DNA from: Roseomonas gilardii subsp. gilardii
Lineage (GTDB): Bacteria; Pseudomonadota; Alphaproteobacteria; Acetobacterales; Acetobacteraceae
Assembly: GCF_023078375.1 (NCBI RefSeq)
Contig: NZ_CP095555.1
Coordinates: forward strand, 124,001-188,000
Length of the DNA: 64,000 nt
Direction: 5' to 3'
Within the stretch, counting starts at the first letter, position 1. Every line of letters starts with the position of its first letter. Position numbers and translations under genes: made by a program. Under the pieces are notes generated by a model, which searched no databases, was not told the DNA's origin, and worked only from the letters and a program-made list of their open reading frames with translations. This document shows, one piece after another, positions 36,749 through 45,386 of this stretch.

Positions 36749-37765
36749 TCACTGACGGCGAGCCACGCTCGGCCGCGAGGCGAAGAGATTGAGGCCGAGG
36801 CGTTCCGACAGGAACTTGGTGGCGAGCTGCCCACGGACACTGTTGCCCGCACCGTCGAGTGGCGGAGAGAATGTGCCGAGCCCTCCCTTGCCGGGTGCGA
36901 TGGTGACGATGCCACCGCTGACCCCGCTCTTGCCCGGCAGCCCGACCTCGTAGAGCCAGTCGCCGGATTCCTCGTAGAGCCCGGCGGTCGCCAGCACGGC
37001 CAGGATACGCTTGCAGTGCTCCTCGTCGAGCACCCGTTCGCCCGTCAGCGGGTTCACCCCGCCATCGGCCAGGGTCGCGCCCATCACAGCCAGATCGCGC
37101 GCCGTGACCAGCAGCGAGCACTGCCGTGTGTAGATGTCCGTCGCCTCCAGCGCATCAAAATACATGCGCCCATAGCCTTCCAGCAGCTTGGCGATTCCGC
37201 GGTTGCGAAGGTTGGTCGCGGCTTCGGACTCGTAGATCTCTGCATCCATCTTCAGCTCATGCCCGGCAAAGCGGGAGAGACCTTCCTGGATGAAGCGCCA
37301 CTTCGCCTCGGCCGTATCGCCGGGGGCGAGGCTCGTGGTCGCGATGGCGCCGGCATTGACCATCGGATTCATGGTGCGGTCGGCATTCAGCTCCACCGCC
37401 ATCACCGAGTTGAAAGGCAGCCCGGTCGCGTTCACGCCCACCCGCTCCCGCGCCGGCTCGGCACCGATGGCCTGGCAGATCAGGGCAAAGACGAAGGGTT
37501 TGGAAACGCTCTGGATCGAGAAAGCGTGATCCACGTCGCCGACAGCATGGACCGTTCCGTCCGCTTCGACCACGCATAAACCGAAAAGATCCCTCGGGAC
37601 CTTGGCAAGCGCAGGAATGTAGTCCGCGACCACGCCATCGTCATTGCTCCGAAAGCGATGATGCGCCTCCTCCAGGAGCTCATCGACCCGCTCGGTCGGT
37701 GGCAGGTGTCCGGTAGAAACCGGACTCTGGTCCCTGGACTCCTCCCCGAACATGTCCTTGTACAT
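36749..37765 (-). CDS. glsA: glutaminase A
   Basis: 338 residues from ATG 37765, preceded by GGGAGG at an eight-base spacing. An upstream in-frame GTG (37774) overlaps that site. The serine-dependent beta-lactamase-like glutaminase fold is clear: FSIQSVSKPFVFALICQAIG carries the catalytic Ser-x-x-Lys, GVNATGLPFNSVMAVEL and NPMVNAGAIAT are substrate-binding blocks, then YGRMYFDALEATDIYTRQCS and GLPGKSGVSGGIVTIAPGKG. It hydrolyses glutamine to glutamate and ammonia in the cytoplasm. It is first of three genes with an MFS transporter and asparaginase, an amide-nitrogen salvage unit. Confidence 0.94.
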   Translation of the reverse strand: MYKDMFGEESRDQSPVSTGHLPPTERVDELLEEAHHRFRSNDDGVVADYIPALAKVPRDLFGLCVVEADGTVHAVGDVDHAFSIQSVSKPFVFALICQAIGAEPARERVGVNATGLPFNSVMAVELNADRTMNPMVNAGAIATTSLAPGDTAEAKWRFIQEGLSRFAGHELKMDAEIYESEAATNLRNRGIAKLLEGYGRMYFDALEATDIYTRQCSLLVTARDLAVMGATLADGGVNPLTGERVLDEEHCKRILAVLATAGLYEESGDWLYEVGLPGKSGVSGGIVTIAPGKGGLGTFSPPLDGAGNSVRGQLATKFLSERLGLNLFASRPSVARRQ

Positions 37766-38106
37766 TCCCGTCACCTCCCAAGCGATACCGCGATGCCGAA
37801 GCTCCTGTATGACGGTGGTGGATCCGGCTGCTTCGCGAGATCAAGCCAAGACTTCCTGTAACGCTCTCTGCGGCTCTCCTCGAAGGAAGATCGATGGATC
37901 CCGTCACCGACTCCATGACGCCTGAGCATAGCCTTCTTCGTAGCCGTTTTGCAGATAAGCCGGAGAAGCGTGGCCTACCCTGAACCCAGTGTTGCGGCTC
38001 GTTCCTTCGGCAATCCTTGGCGTGGAAGCAGGAAATGACAGATGCGCACCTCGCAGAAGCGCGCATCCGTCACATCGGGCAGGCAAGCCAGCAAACACCC
38101 GTGCAG
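37766..38106. other. intergenic region upstream of glsA, no gene recognised
   Basis: 341 bases between glsA and the 3' end of a small secreted protein gene. Part of it (about 37920-37960) is AT-richer and may hold the glsA promoter. I found no convincing -35/-10 pair, operator or RNA gene. Confidence 0.35.
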
Positions 38107-38442
38107 CTAATTCTGAATGGCGAGGGTCGTCTTGTTGAAATGCACGAGCCTCATGCCGCCATTGTTCGGCAGTTCCACCACGGCGACTCCGCGCCCGAAA
38201 TCGAGCGCAACGATCCTGTTGGCCGGATAGCGGGCCTTGATGTTGTTCAGAAGGTCCACTTCCAGAACCTCCTGCACCGAATTACCCTGCGTCGCGCGGG
38301 CCTGTACATCGGCCCGCTTCTCCGGGCTCAGCTCGGCCAGGAGGGCCTGGTTATAAGCGGGCGAGCCTTGGGCTCTTGCATATTGCGGAAGTGCCGAAGC
38401 TGCGAGCAGGGAGGCAAGAACCAGTGTATGGCGCAATTTCAT
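38107..38442 (-). CDS. small secreted protein of unknown function
   Basis: 111 residues from ATG 38442. GAAGGAAG stands just before it. A clean signal peptide (MKLRHTLVLASLLAASALPQ, cleavage after YARAQ) leads to an 86-residue periplasmic domain. The mature part (SPAYNQALLAELSPEKRADV, NSVQEVLEVDLLNNIKARYP, IVALDFGRGVAVVELPNNGG) has one short helix-rich half and one beta-rich half. I do not recognise the family. It stands alone between glsA and the SLC13 gene, transcribed in the same direction. Confidence 0.7.
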   Translation of the reverse strand: MKLRHTLVLASLLAASALPQYARAQGSPAYNQALLAELSPEKRADVQARATQGNSVQEVLEVDLLNNIKARYPANRIVALDFGRGVAVVELPNNGGMRLVHFNKTTLAIQN

Positions 38443-38808
38443 GAGCGGGCTTCCTTCGTTCGAATTCCACGCATTCGGCGAAACAGGAGAGCGGCCTCCT
38501 GGTGCGGAAGCACCATAGTGTCCGGGTCCATCCGATACTCCGCATGGCCCTGGCGTCGTCGCGAGGCGAATGAAGCGGGGCGCCATGTCGAACCGGTATC
38601 CCGGATGACAGCCCAGCAGACCGCCCCATGATCCAATGGCTTCTCACTCCAGACCAGCACACCCGTACCGCAGTGCCAGGATAGAGCCACGCCAGGTCAG
38701 AAGAATGTGTGGGCCATCCCGATACTGTGCGCAGCATCCCAGAACGGGCTGCGGCCGGGGAGGCCCCCTTCCCATCGGATTCCGCAGGGCGCCGCTAGGG
38801 GAATCGGG
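38443..38808. other. intergenic region, no gene recognised
   Basis: 366 bases between the SLC13 stop and the small secreted protein start. Short open frames exist on the minus strand, but none has a ribosome-binding site or recognisable homology. I see no RNA gene or clear terminator. Confidence 0.35.
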
Positions 38809-40638
38809 TCAGTGGAAGGGGAGCAGCCAGGGCACCAGCATCAGGCTCACCATCATGACGACGACCGCGAATGGGACCCCGATCCGCACGAAGTCGCCGA
38901 AGGTATAATGGCCCGGACCAACCACGAGCGTGTTCGCTGGCGACGAGATCGGCGTCATGAAGGCCGCAGAGGCCGCGAGGGCGACGGTCATGGCGAAAGG
39001 ATAAGGCGATGCACCGAGATCCTTCGCCACGGCCAGTGCGACCGGTGCCATGAGCACGGCAGTGGCCGTGTTGGAGATGAAGAGGCCCAGCACGGCGGTG
39101 ATGACGAACAGGATGGCCAGCACGGTGCGGGGAGCGGCATTTCCGGTCAGCGCCAGCACGGCATCGGCGGCCAGATCGATGCCACCGGTCCGCTGCAAGG
39201 CCAGCGAGAAGGGCAGCATGCCCACGATGAGGATCAGGCTCTTCCAGCCTATGGCCCGATAGGCGCTTTTCATGTCGACGCAACGGAACAGCCCCATCAG
39301 CAGGCAGCCGATCAGTGCGGCGTGGACATTGGGTACAATCCCGCTCACCATCAGGCTCACCGTCAGGGCCAGGATCATGACGGCCTGTGGCGCCCGGTTC
39401 GCAGCCGGCAGCACCTCGTGCATCTCGGCCGGCAGGTTCAGGACGATCAGGTCGGAAGGATCGAGCTGAAGCTTGCGGATGTCGCTCCAGAAGCCTGTGA
39501 GGAGGAGCGTGTCACCGACCCTCAGCTTCTCTTCCAGCAGGCCATGGCCGTAGATCTTCTGGCCACGGCGCAGGCCGATGACGGTCAGGCCATAGGCCGC
39601 GCGGACACGGGCCTTGATGATGCTCTGGCCGATCAATGCGGAATCGGGCGGCAACATGGCCTCGGCCATGCCGATCTCCTGCGACTTGTCCAGGAAGTAG
39701 GCACCATCGGAAAGCGGCATCCGCCGGAGCCGAAAGCGTTCCCTCAGCTTGTCGATCGCGACATGGGACGCCATGACATCGACCAGGAGGACGTCATAGG
39801 CCCGCAACTCGGTCTGGGCCGAAGGCCGGAGCACGTCCGTGAAGAAGCGCTGGCCGCGCTCGATCGCCAGGATGTTGATGCCGGCATCGCGAAGCGAGAG
39901 CTCCGCCAGCGTCTTGCCGATCAAGGGAGATTCCGGGGAGACCCGCACGCGATACTCCCGGTCCGCCAGCCCATACTGCTCGATCCAGTGCCGCAGGCTG
40001 ATCTGCGGCCGGGCTGCGGTTGTCCCCGGCCCGCCGGCCAGCAGGCGGCGCGCGAAGAGCATATAGGCGATGGCCAGGAACAGGAGGGGCAGGCCGAAGG
40101 GCGTGAAGCTGAAGAAGTGGAAACCTTCGGCGCCTTGCCTCACCAGTTCCGCATTCACCAGGAGGTTTGGCGTCGTGGCGACCAGTGTCATCATGCCGCT
40201 GATCAATGCCGCGACGCTGAGTGGCATCATGAGCTGGCGTGGCGGCGTCCCCGTGTTCTGGCAGATCCGCAGCACGACCGGGATGAAGATCGCCACCACG
40301 GCCGTGGAACTCATGAAGGAACCCAGACCGGCGACCACCAGCATGAGCATCACGAGCATGCGCGCGGGGCTGCTTCCAGCCTTGGCGTTGAGCCAGTCAC
40401 CCAGCCGTCGCGCCACCCCGGTCCGGACCAGCCCCTCCCCTATCACGAACAGGGCGGCGATCAGGACAATATTCGGGTCCGCGAAGCCGGCCAGCGTCTC
40501 GTTCACTGTCACCACACCGGTGAAAGGCATGGCCGCCATCATGATCAGGGCCACCGCATCCATACGGGGGCGGTTCAGCACGAACATCACGATGGCCGCA
40601 GCGAGGAGGAGAAGGATGATGACAAGCGAAGACGACAT
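38809..40638 (-). CDS. SLC13 family permease with two TrkA-C (RCK_C) domains
   Basis: 609 residues. The N-terminal membrane block (about 1-205) and C-terminal block (about 400-609) form the DASS/SLC13 transporter, with the SNT-type motifs FMSSTAVVAIFIPVVLRICQ and LFISNTATAVLMAPVALAVA. Between them are two cytoplasmic RCK_C modules (for example VRVSPESPLIGKTLAELSLR and DSALIGQSIIKARVRAAYGL) of about 70 residues each. Such proteins are often annotated as Na+/sulfate or dicarboxylate carriers. The RCK modules suggest ligand gating. The gene is monocistronic and its substrate is unassigned. Confidence 0.9.
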   Translation of the reverse strand: MSSSLVIILLLLAAAIVMFVLNRPRMDAVALIMMAAMPFTGVVTVNETLAGFADPNIVLIAALFVIGEGLVRTGVARRLGDWLNAKAGSSPARMLVMLMLVVAGLGSFMSSTAVVAIFIPVVLRICQNTGTPPRQLMMPLSVAALISGMMTLVATTPNLLVNAELVRQGAEGFHFFSFTPFGLPLLFLAIAYMLFARRLLAGGPGTTAARPQISLRHWIEQYGLADREYRVRVSPESPLIGKTLAELSLRDAGINILAIERGQRFFTDVLRPSAQTELRAYDVLLVDVMASHVAIDKLRERFRLRRMPLSDGAYFLDKSQEIGMAEAMLPPDSALIGQSIIKARVRAAYGLTVIGLRRGQKIYGHGLLEEKLRVGDTLLLTGFWSDIRKLQLDPSDLIVLNLPAEMHEVLPAANRAPQAVMILALTVSLMVSGIVPNVHAALIGCLLMGLFRCVDMKSAYRAIGWKSLILIVGMLPFSLALQRTGGIDLAADAVLALTGNAAPRTVLAILFVITAVLGLFISNTATAVLMAPVALAVAKDLGASPYPFAMTVALAASAAFMTPISSPANTLVVGPGHYTFGDFVRIGVPFAVVVMMVSLMLVPWLLPFH

Positions 40639-40867
40639 GGAGGGTCTCTGCGGAAGGGAGTCGCGATAAGGGAACAGCCGGCGCCATGGCCCATCCCGGC
40701 TGGCCGATTAGCCTAGCCCCCAGGGCATGCCCAGCATGGGCCGGGCTGCATCGCCGTCCTATGCTCCGGCTCGGTCCACTTCAGGGGGCGCTCTCCCCAG
40801 AATGGCATGGCGTCCGGATAGCCCGGTTCGGCACTTGGAGCATAGGATTATCCTGGCCCTGGAGTAC

Positions 40868-40942
40868 GCCCTGGTGGAAGCTTTCGAGGCCGTACTTCTC
40901 GTTGGGACTATGGAGGCGATCGCCTTCCAGCGCGAAGCCGGC
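40868..40942 (-). pseudogene. M20 family metallopeptidase C-terminal remnant
   Basis: About 25 codons encode [20 protein letters not shown] followed by SFHQGV, matching the conserved C-terminal end of ArgE/dipeptidase-type M20 enzymes (usually E-G-D-x-I-H-S-P-N-E-x-Y-x-L-x-S-F-x-x-G). The rest of the enzyme is absent on both sides. It lies in a 363-base gap between the SLC13 and AraC genes that otherwise holds nothing I can recognise. Confidence 0.6.
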
Positions 40943-41001
40943 GGCCATAGACCTTGGAGGCCGATGCTGTGCGGCATCGCCATTGGAGACGTCCCCGGCG
41001 G

Positions 41002-42201
41002 TCAAGCCGGCGGCATGGTCTCACCTCTGTCTCCGGCGCCAAGCCGACGGAGCAGGCCGCCGAAATCGAGGCCGGAGGATGTCGGAGGCGGGGTCTCCGT
41101 CCCGATGGCCCGGAGGCCCTGCCGGCCGGCCGAACGCGCCTCGCCCGGCGCGTAACCGAACTCCCTCCGAAAGGCGCGGCTGAAGGAGGAGGCGTCGAAA
41201 AAGCCCAGTTGCTCCCCGATCTCGGCCACCGAGAAGCGGCACCAGGGGTCTGAGAGCATCGCGTGTGCCATGCGCAGGCGCTGGCCCTGTATGTAATGGG
41301 CCACGCCGCCGTGCTGTTCGAAAAGCCGGTAGAGGTGGGAGCGGGAAACCCCTGCCAGGCGGCAGATCTTCTGGGGGTCGAGCGTGGCGCGGCCGATATT
41401 CCGCCGGATCACCTGTCTGATCCGTTCCATCTGGGCGACCGCCCTGTCCGTCGGTGCGACGGCCTTCGGCGTGATGCCCGCGAGGAGGCAGGCGGCGATC
41501 ATGGATTGTGTCGCCGTGGCCAGGACCGGCACCTGTTCCGGTGTCATCGTGGACAGGCGCCGTTCCAGCAGCAGCAGGTAGTCCGCCAGGAAGGCCGCGC
41601 CAGGTGTTTCGAGCACACCGGGCCCGAGCGCGGCCAAGCCGGCCGAGAGTTCCGGAAAAGCGTCACGGGGGATGTAGAGTGAGAGCCAGTCCGCATTGGT
41701 CCGGTCGCTTTCGGAGGGCTCGCCGAGCGAGAACAGTGCCGGCACCCCGGGGCGCGTGACGAAGCAGGCCGAGGCGGAGCGGTAGCGGGACTCGCCGGAA
41801 CGGGCCACGCGCACCACCCAGTGATCGATCCCATCGCGACGGACCTGACGGGCACTGCGTTCGAGCGATACGGGTGGTGCGTTGTTGAGGCTCAAGGCCA
41901 GGGCGCCGAAGGACCAGATCACGTTGCGACCGGAGAAGCTCGGGCCCGGCTCTCCAAGCGGCACGATGGTGTTGAAGGACTCGTACTTGCTCTGCCATAG
42001 ATCAAGCTGGTGGCCCGGTTCGACGAGATCGGTCGAGAAGACCACCGGTTTCAGCAGGGTCGGGCCTGCTTCGCAGGGCTGGGGCGACGGCGAGGCGTGC
42101 GGCTCTCCTTCCACCAGTGCGGCGATGGGGGAACCGACCCGGTGTGACAGAGAGTTCGCGCTCACGCGGACCATGTTCCCTGACCTCCAGACCGACATCA
42201 C
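41002..42201 (-). CDS. AraC family transcriptional regulator
   Basis: 399 residues. The N-terminal about 270 residues form a cupin-like sensor of the AraC_binding_2 type ([20 protein letters not shown] is typical). The C-terminal AraC/XylS domain has two HTHs: [20 protein letters not shown] and [20 protein letters not shown] followed by [15 protein letters not shown] proline-rich tail of about 45 residues follows. No divergent or adjacent intact target gene is evident. The neighbours are remnants of a peptidase, a prenyltransferase and a hydratase, so it may be an orphan regulator left from a lost pathway. Confidence 0.87.
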   Translation of the reverse strand: MMSVWRSGNMVRVSANSLSHRVGSPIAALVEGEPHASPSPQPCEAGPTLLKPVVFSTDLVEPGHQLDLWQSKYESFNTIVPLGEPGPSFSGRNVIWSFGALALSLNNAPPVSLERSARQVRRDGIDHWVVRVARSGESRYRSASACFVTRPGVPALFSLGEPSESDRTNADWLSLYIPRDAFPELSAGLAALGPGVLETPGAAFLADYLLLLERRLSTMTPEQVPVLATATQSMIAACLLAGITPKAVAPTDRAVAQMERIRQVIRRNIGRATLDPQKICRLAGVSRSHLYRLFEQHGGVAHYIQGQRLRMAHAMLSDPWCRFSVAEIGEQLGFFDASSFSRAFRREFGYAPGEARSAGRQGLRAIGTETPPPTSSGLDFGGLLRRLGAGDRGETMPPA

Positions 42202-42550
42202 CTGGAACAGGCATAGCCGGACCTGGCTGAGTCGACACGAGTCCTCTCCATCACCATGAAGCGTTTTTGTTCAAATTGATAGGAGCCGTTCGGAGACCAT
42301 GGTGAGCCAAGCGGACTCACGATCGGAGTGGACGTCCTTACTGTCAATTCCAGGATGGAACGGCTTTCGGTTCTGACGTCAGAACGGTCTTTGGAAGCAT
42401 CTTTCGTTCTTCCGGGCCGACCATGCGTCATGCGACGGCGCAGGCGCGAGGCGCCGGGGACCTCTCAGAAGAAGCCTGGAATTCCGCAGAAAGTATATAT
42501 CCGATACTGTTTGCCTTGTCCGCCGGTTTGCCGGACCGGCACTTCGCTAT

Positions 42551-42711
42551 CCCCAGATCGATGTCGAACAGATCCATGACCCGGCCCAGCGTATGGTCCA
42601 CCATCTCCTCGATCGAGGTGGGCTAGGCATAGAAGGCCGGGACGGGCGGATAGACGATGGCACCGGCCTCCGTCACCGCGGCCATGGAACGGATATGCCC
42701 GAGATGCCCCG
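42551..42711 (-). pseudogene. UbiX-like flavin prenyltransferase C-terminal remnant
   Basis: The minus-strand translation reads GHLGHIRSMAAVTEAGAIVY, PPVPAFYA, an in-frame TAG at 42623-42625, then PTSIEEMVDHTLGRVMDLFD and IDLG. This is the C-terminal part of UbiX/Pad1 proteins (HLxxM..VTEAGA..-PPxPAFY.-P-S.-.-V-D...R-x-L-D), interrupted by a stop, with the N-terminal FMN domain missing. UbiX makes the prenylated flavin cofactor for UbiD decarboxylases. No ubiD is here. The rest of the 617-base gap 42202-42818 is not recognisable. Confidence 0.7.
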
Positions 42712-42818
42712 CGGAGGCTGGAAACGCCTGGGATGCAATGGTCATCCAGTGTCTGCGTGACATCCGCCGGAGCGTGAAGGCGGGCAGGAGCGGCGTACTG
42801 TCCGGAGGGCTGAGGCTG

Positions 42819-43120
42819 TCACCAGCCGGTGAAGCTCAGATCACGCTTTTCTAGGAAGGCGGCAACACCCTCCGAAAATCCTCCGAGGTGCGGAACCGGC
42901 TGTAGCAATGGCCTTCCAGCTCGATGGCGATGGAAAGAGTCGAATCCCCGGTGTCGTTGAGCAGCTTCTTGGCGATTCGCTGCGCCAGGGCCGGGAAGCC
43001 GACCAGTTCGCGCACCAGGGCATCCGTCGCAGCCTCCAGTTCCGTATCGGGCGCGACCTCGGTGGCGATGCCCCAGTCCAGCGCCTGCTTCGCGGCGATG
43101 CGGCGGGAGCGCATCACGAT
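42819..43120 (-). pseudogene. enoyl-CoA hydratase/isomerase C-terminal remnant, frameshifted
   Basis: About 100 codons match the C-terminal trimerisation region of crotonases: SRRIAAKQALDWGIATEVAP, LVGFPALAQRIAKKLLNDTG, ELEGHCYSRFRTSEDF. Then a one-base loss in a run of four A (plus strand, near 42875-42879) moves the end SEGVAAFLEKRDLSFTGW to another frame. The N-terminal half, including the oxyanion hole, is gone. It is dead and lies next to the UbiX remnant, hinting at a lost aromatic or acyl-CoA pathway. Confidence 0.75.
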
Positions 43121-43222
43121 GTCCGCCCACCATCCGCTTCCCTTCGCGGACCATGCACGAGGCCCGTCCGTCGCCTCCTGGGCGATCCGGACCTCCGAAG
43201 GTGACTTGGGGCGGGTGTCCTT

Positions 43223-44218
43223 TCACTTTCTGACCTTCAGCCGCGACATCCTGGCTACCCTGCCGAAGGGTGGGAAAGGGGGGCGAGCCTGTCGCGGTCG
43301 GACTCGTCCTTCCGCCAGCGTTCCGCCACGCATCTCTTCTGTGGCTGAGGCGGTTGCTCTGCCGCCCCGCCACCGGGCCCAGGGTAGTAGCCCGCCCGCG
43401 GCGATGAGCCCACAACCGGCCAGCGTCCAGTGATCCACAGGATCACCGAAGGCAATCCAGCCCAGCAGCACCGCCCAGCCCATATAGGTGTAGGAGCAGG
43501 CGGCGAGCCTGGCCACCGGCGCGCCGGGCCGGCCATAGGCCAGAACGATACATCCATGCCCCGCGACCCAAAGCCCGGCCATCACCGCTGCCGGCAGCAG
43601 TTCCACCCAGCGCGGCGCAATGGCCACGAAGGGCAGCGCGGCGGAGGTGACGGCGAAGCCGGTCAAGGCCGTCCAGGCCCAGGTGGTGTAGGGCCCATCG
43701 GCCGCCATATGGCGCGTGCAAATAATGCTTGTCGCCCAGCAGGCGGCGGACATCAGAGGCAACAATGCCGCGGCGCCCAGCAGGCTTGGTCCCGGCCGCA
43801 GCACCAGCAGAATTCCGGCGAGGCCCACGGCGAGGCCCAGCCAGCGCCCGCGCTCAACCTTCTCCCCAAGAACCAGGATGGACAGGAGAACGACGAAAAC
43901 CGGCGAGATGAAGTACAGCACCGTCGCATCCGTCATCGGCATGGCCCGCAATGCCGCGATCATCAGCACCGTCGAGGCGAGCAGGCCCAGGCCGCGCAGG
44001 ATCTGCAACCCAGGCCGGGCCGGCCGGGGCGGAGGCCCCCGCAGCATGGCCAGCGTCCTGACCGCAACCAGTGCCACGGCCAGGCGGCACCAGGCGACCT
44101 GCAAAGGGTCCCAGTTCCGGGCGATATCCTTCGCGAGCGCATCCGAAATGGCGAAGAGCAGCATGGCGGTCAGGCAAAGCACCACGCCGCCTCGCCCGTT
44201 TCCTTTGGTCGGTGCCAT
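43223..44218 (-). CDS. DMT/EamA family transporter
   Basis: 331 residues from ATG 44218. A TTG at 44239 overlapping the VOC stop is an alternative start. Ten predicted helices make two EamA repeats: ATVLYFISPVFVVLLSILVL with GEKVERGRWLGLAVGLAGIL in the first, and a second with YTYMGWAVLLGWIAFGDPVD. There is an unusual 40-residue Arg/Gly-rich C-terminal tail (from about EEMRGGTLAEGR). It is the last gene of a colinear block with a VOC protein, a GntR regulator and an amino acid ABC transporter. It may export a product or excess amino acid (inference). Confidence 0.86.
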   Translation of the reverse strand: MAPTKGNGRGGVVLCLTAMLLFAISDALAKDIARNWDPLQVAWCRLAVALVAVRTLAMLRGPPPRPARPGLQILRGLGLLASTVLMIAALRAMPMTDATVLYFISPVFVVLLSILVLGEKVERGRWLGLAVGLAGILLVLRPGPSLLGAAALLPLMSAACWATSIICTRHMAADGPYTTWAWTALTGFAVTSAALPFVAIAPRWVELLPAAVMAGLWVAGHGCIVLAYGRPGAPVARLAACSYTYMGWAVLLGWIAFGDPVDHWTLAGCGLIAAGGLLPWARWRGGRATASATEEMRGGTLAEGRVRPRQARPPFPPFGRVARMSRLKVRK

Positions 44219-44235
44219 ACCCGTTGCCTGAGGCG

Positions 44236-44679
44236 TCAATCCGCGGATCGGCGTATTTCCAGCACCGTGCCTGCCCGGGCGCGGGTGTCGAAGTAGCAGA
44301 AGCCGCTGCGGTCCGCGCGCAGGCCGCGCGCGATCACCTCCAGCCCAAGGGCACGGCCGCGCGCCTCTGCCTCCACGATATCCGGCACCTCGAAGCCGAG
44401 GTGATAGATGCCCTCCCCATGCTCGTCGAGGAAGCGGCGCTGCGGGGAATCCAGGAGCCCCGGATCGCAGAGCTGGATCTGCACGTTGCCAAGATTGACA
44501 CAGCGATAGCGCATCGTGGCCGAAGCCTCGGCGTTCGGCACGTCCAGTTCCACATAGGGGGACGACTTGGGATAGTCGAACCAGGGACCGATTCCGAGGC
44601 TGGTATAGTAGGCTTCCGTCCGCTCCAGGTCATGTACGACGATGCAGATGTGGTGCAGGGTGTGGAACAGGTCGCTCAT
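44236..44679 (-). CDS. VOC family protein (glyoxalase/methylmalonyl-CoA epimerase-like)
   Basis: 147 residues, two beta-alpha-beta-beta-beta modules of the vicinal oxygen chelate fold. The metal-site pattern is visible as His near the start (LHHICIVVHDLERTEAYYTS), a Gln/Glu in NVQIQLCDPG, a second His in EGIYHLGFEVPDI and a final Glu in GTVLEIRR. The length and the L-x-H-x-x-x-V-V-x-D start resemble methylmalonyl-CoA epimerases, but the substrate cannot be fixed. It follows the GntR gene and precedes the EamA exporter. Confidence 0.84.
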   Translation of the reverse strand: MSDLFHTLHHICIVVHDLERTEAYYTSLGIGPWFDYPKSSPYVELDVPNAEASATMRYRCVNLGNVQIQLCDPGLLDSPQRRFLDEHGEGIYHLGFEVPDIVEAEARGRALGLEVIARGLRADRSGFCYFDTRARAGTVLEIRRSAD

Positions 44680-44732
44680 CCGTGGGAATCCTCGTGCGGA
44701 CGCAGGGCACAGGCTGCTGCGGGAAGTGGTCT

Positions 44733-45386
44733 TCAGCCGTGGAGGCCGGGCTCGACGATCGCCATCGTCGCTTCCACATGCTGCCGCGCCACGCGGTCAG
44801 CCGTGTCCTCGTCGCGTTCGCGCAGCGCGGCCAAAATCCGGCGATGATCCTCGTTGCTGCGCACAATCTCCTGATGCGCGAAGAGCACAGGTACCCGCAG
44901 CATCCAGTAGTAGAACTGCGTCCGCTCGTGGAACTGTGACAACAGGGTGTTGCCGGCGCATTCCACGATCCGGGCATGAAAGGCGTTGTTGATCCGGTTC
45001 AGCTCCGAACGCGTCAGGGTATCGGCCGGCTCCATGGCATCCACCATCCGGGCGAGCTCGTCGCAAACCTGTGCGTCGATGCGCCGTGCGGCCAGGCGCG
45101 CCGTGGCACCCTCGATGGCGGCACGGCTTTCGAAGATGGCGTGGACCTGGGATGCGTCGATGTCCTGCACGATCCAGCCACGCTCCCGCGCCAGATAGCC
45201 TTCACCTTGCAGCAGCAGCAGGCCCTCCCGCACCGGCGTGCGCCCGACGCCCAGGCGCTCGCACAGGTCTTCCTCCACCAGCCGCTGGCCCGGCTTCAGC
45301 TCCGCGGCGAGGATCATGCTGCGCAGCCTCGCCCGGACATCCGTGGCAAGGAGGTCAGCCGCCCCGCTCCGGCGCCCCCCGCTCAT
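44733..45386 (-). CDS. GntR family transcriptional regulator (FCD subfamily)
   Basis: 217 residues. The N-terminal winged HTH (PGQRLVEEDLCERLGVGRTP then VREGLLLLQGEGYLARERGW) is joined to a helical FCD effector domain (RAAIEGATARLAARRID, NNAFHARIVECAGNTLL, EDHRRILAALRERDEDTADR). It overlaps the ABC ATPase stop by four bases, so it is part of the operon it presumably represses. A TTCGTATACGAA palindrome in front of the first gene of the block is its likely site. Confidence 0.9.
   Translation of the reverse strand: MSGGRRSGAADLLATDVRARLRSMILAAELKPGQRLVEEDLCERLGVGRTPVREGLLLLQGEGYLARERGWIVQDIDASQVHAIFESRAAIEGATARLAARRIDAQVCDELARMVDAMEPADTLTRSELNRINNAFHARIVECAGNTLLSQFHERTQFYYWMLRVPVLFAHQEIVRSNEDHRRILAALRERDEDTADRVARQHVEATMAIVEPGLHG

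Noticed and set aside
40639-41001. Possible complete small gene between SLC13 and AraC
   Set aside because: Open frames are short. Only 25 codons have recognisable homology (M20 peptidase end), so it is a remnant.
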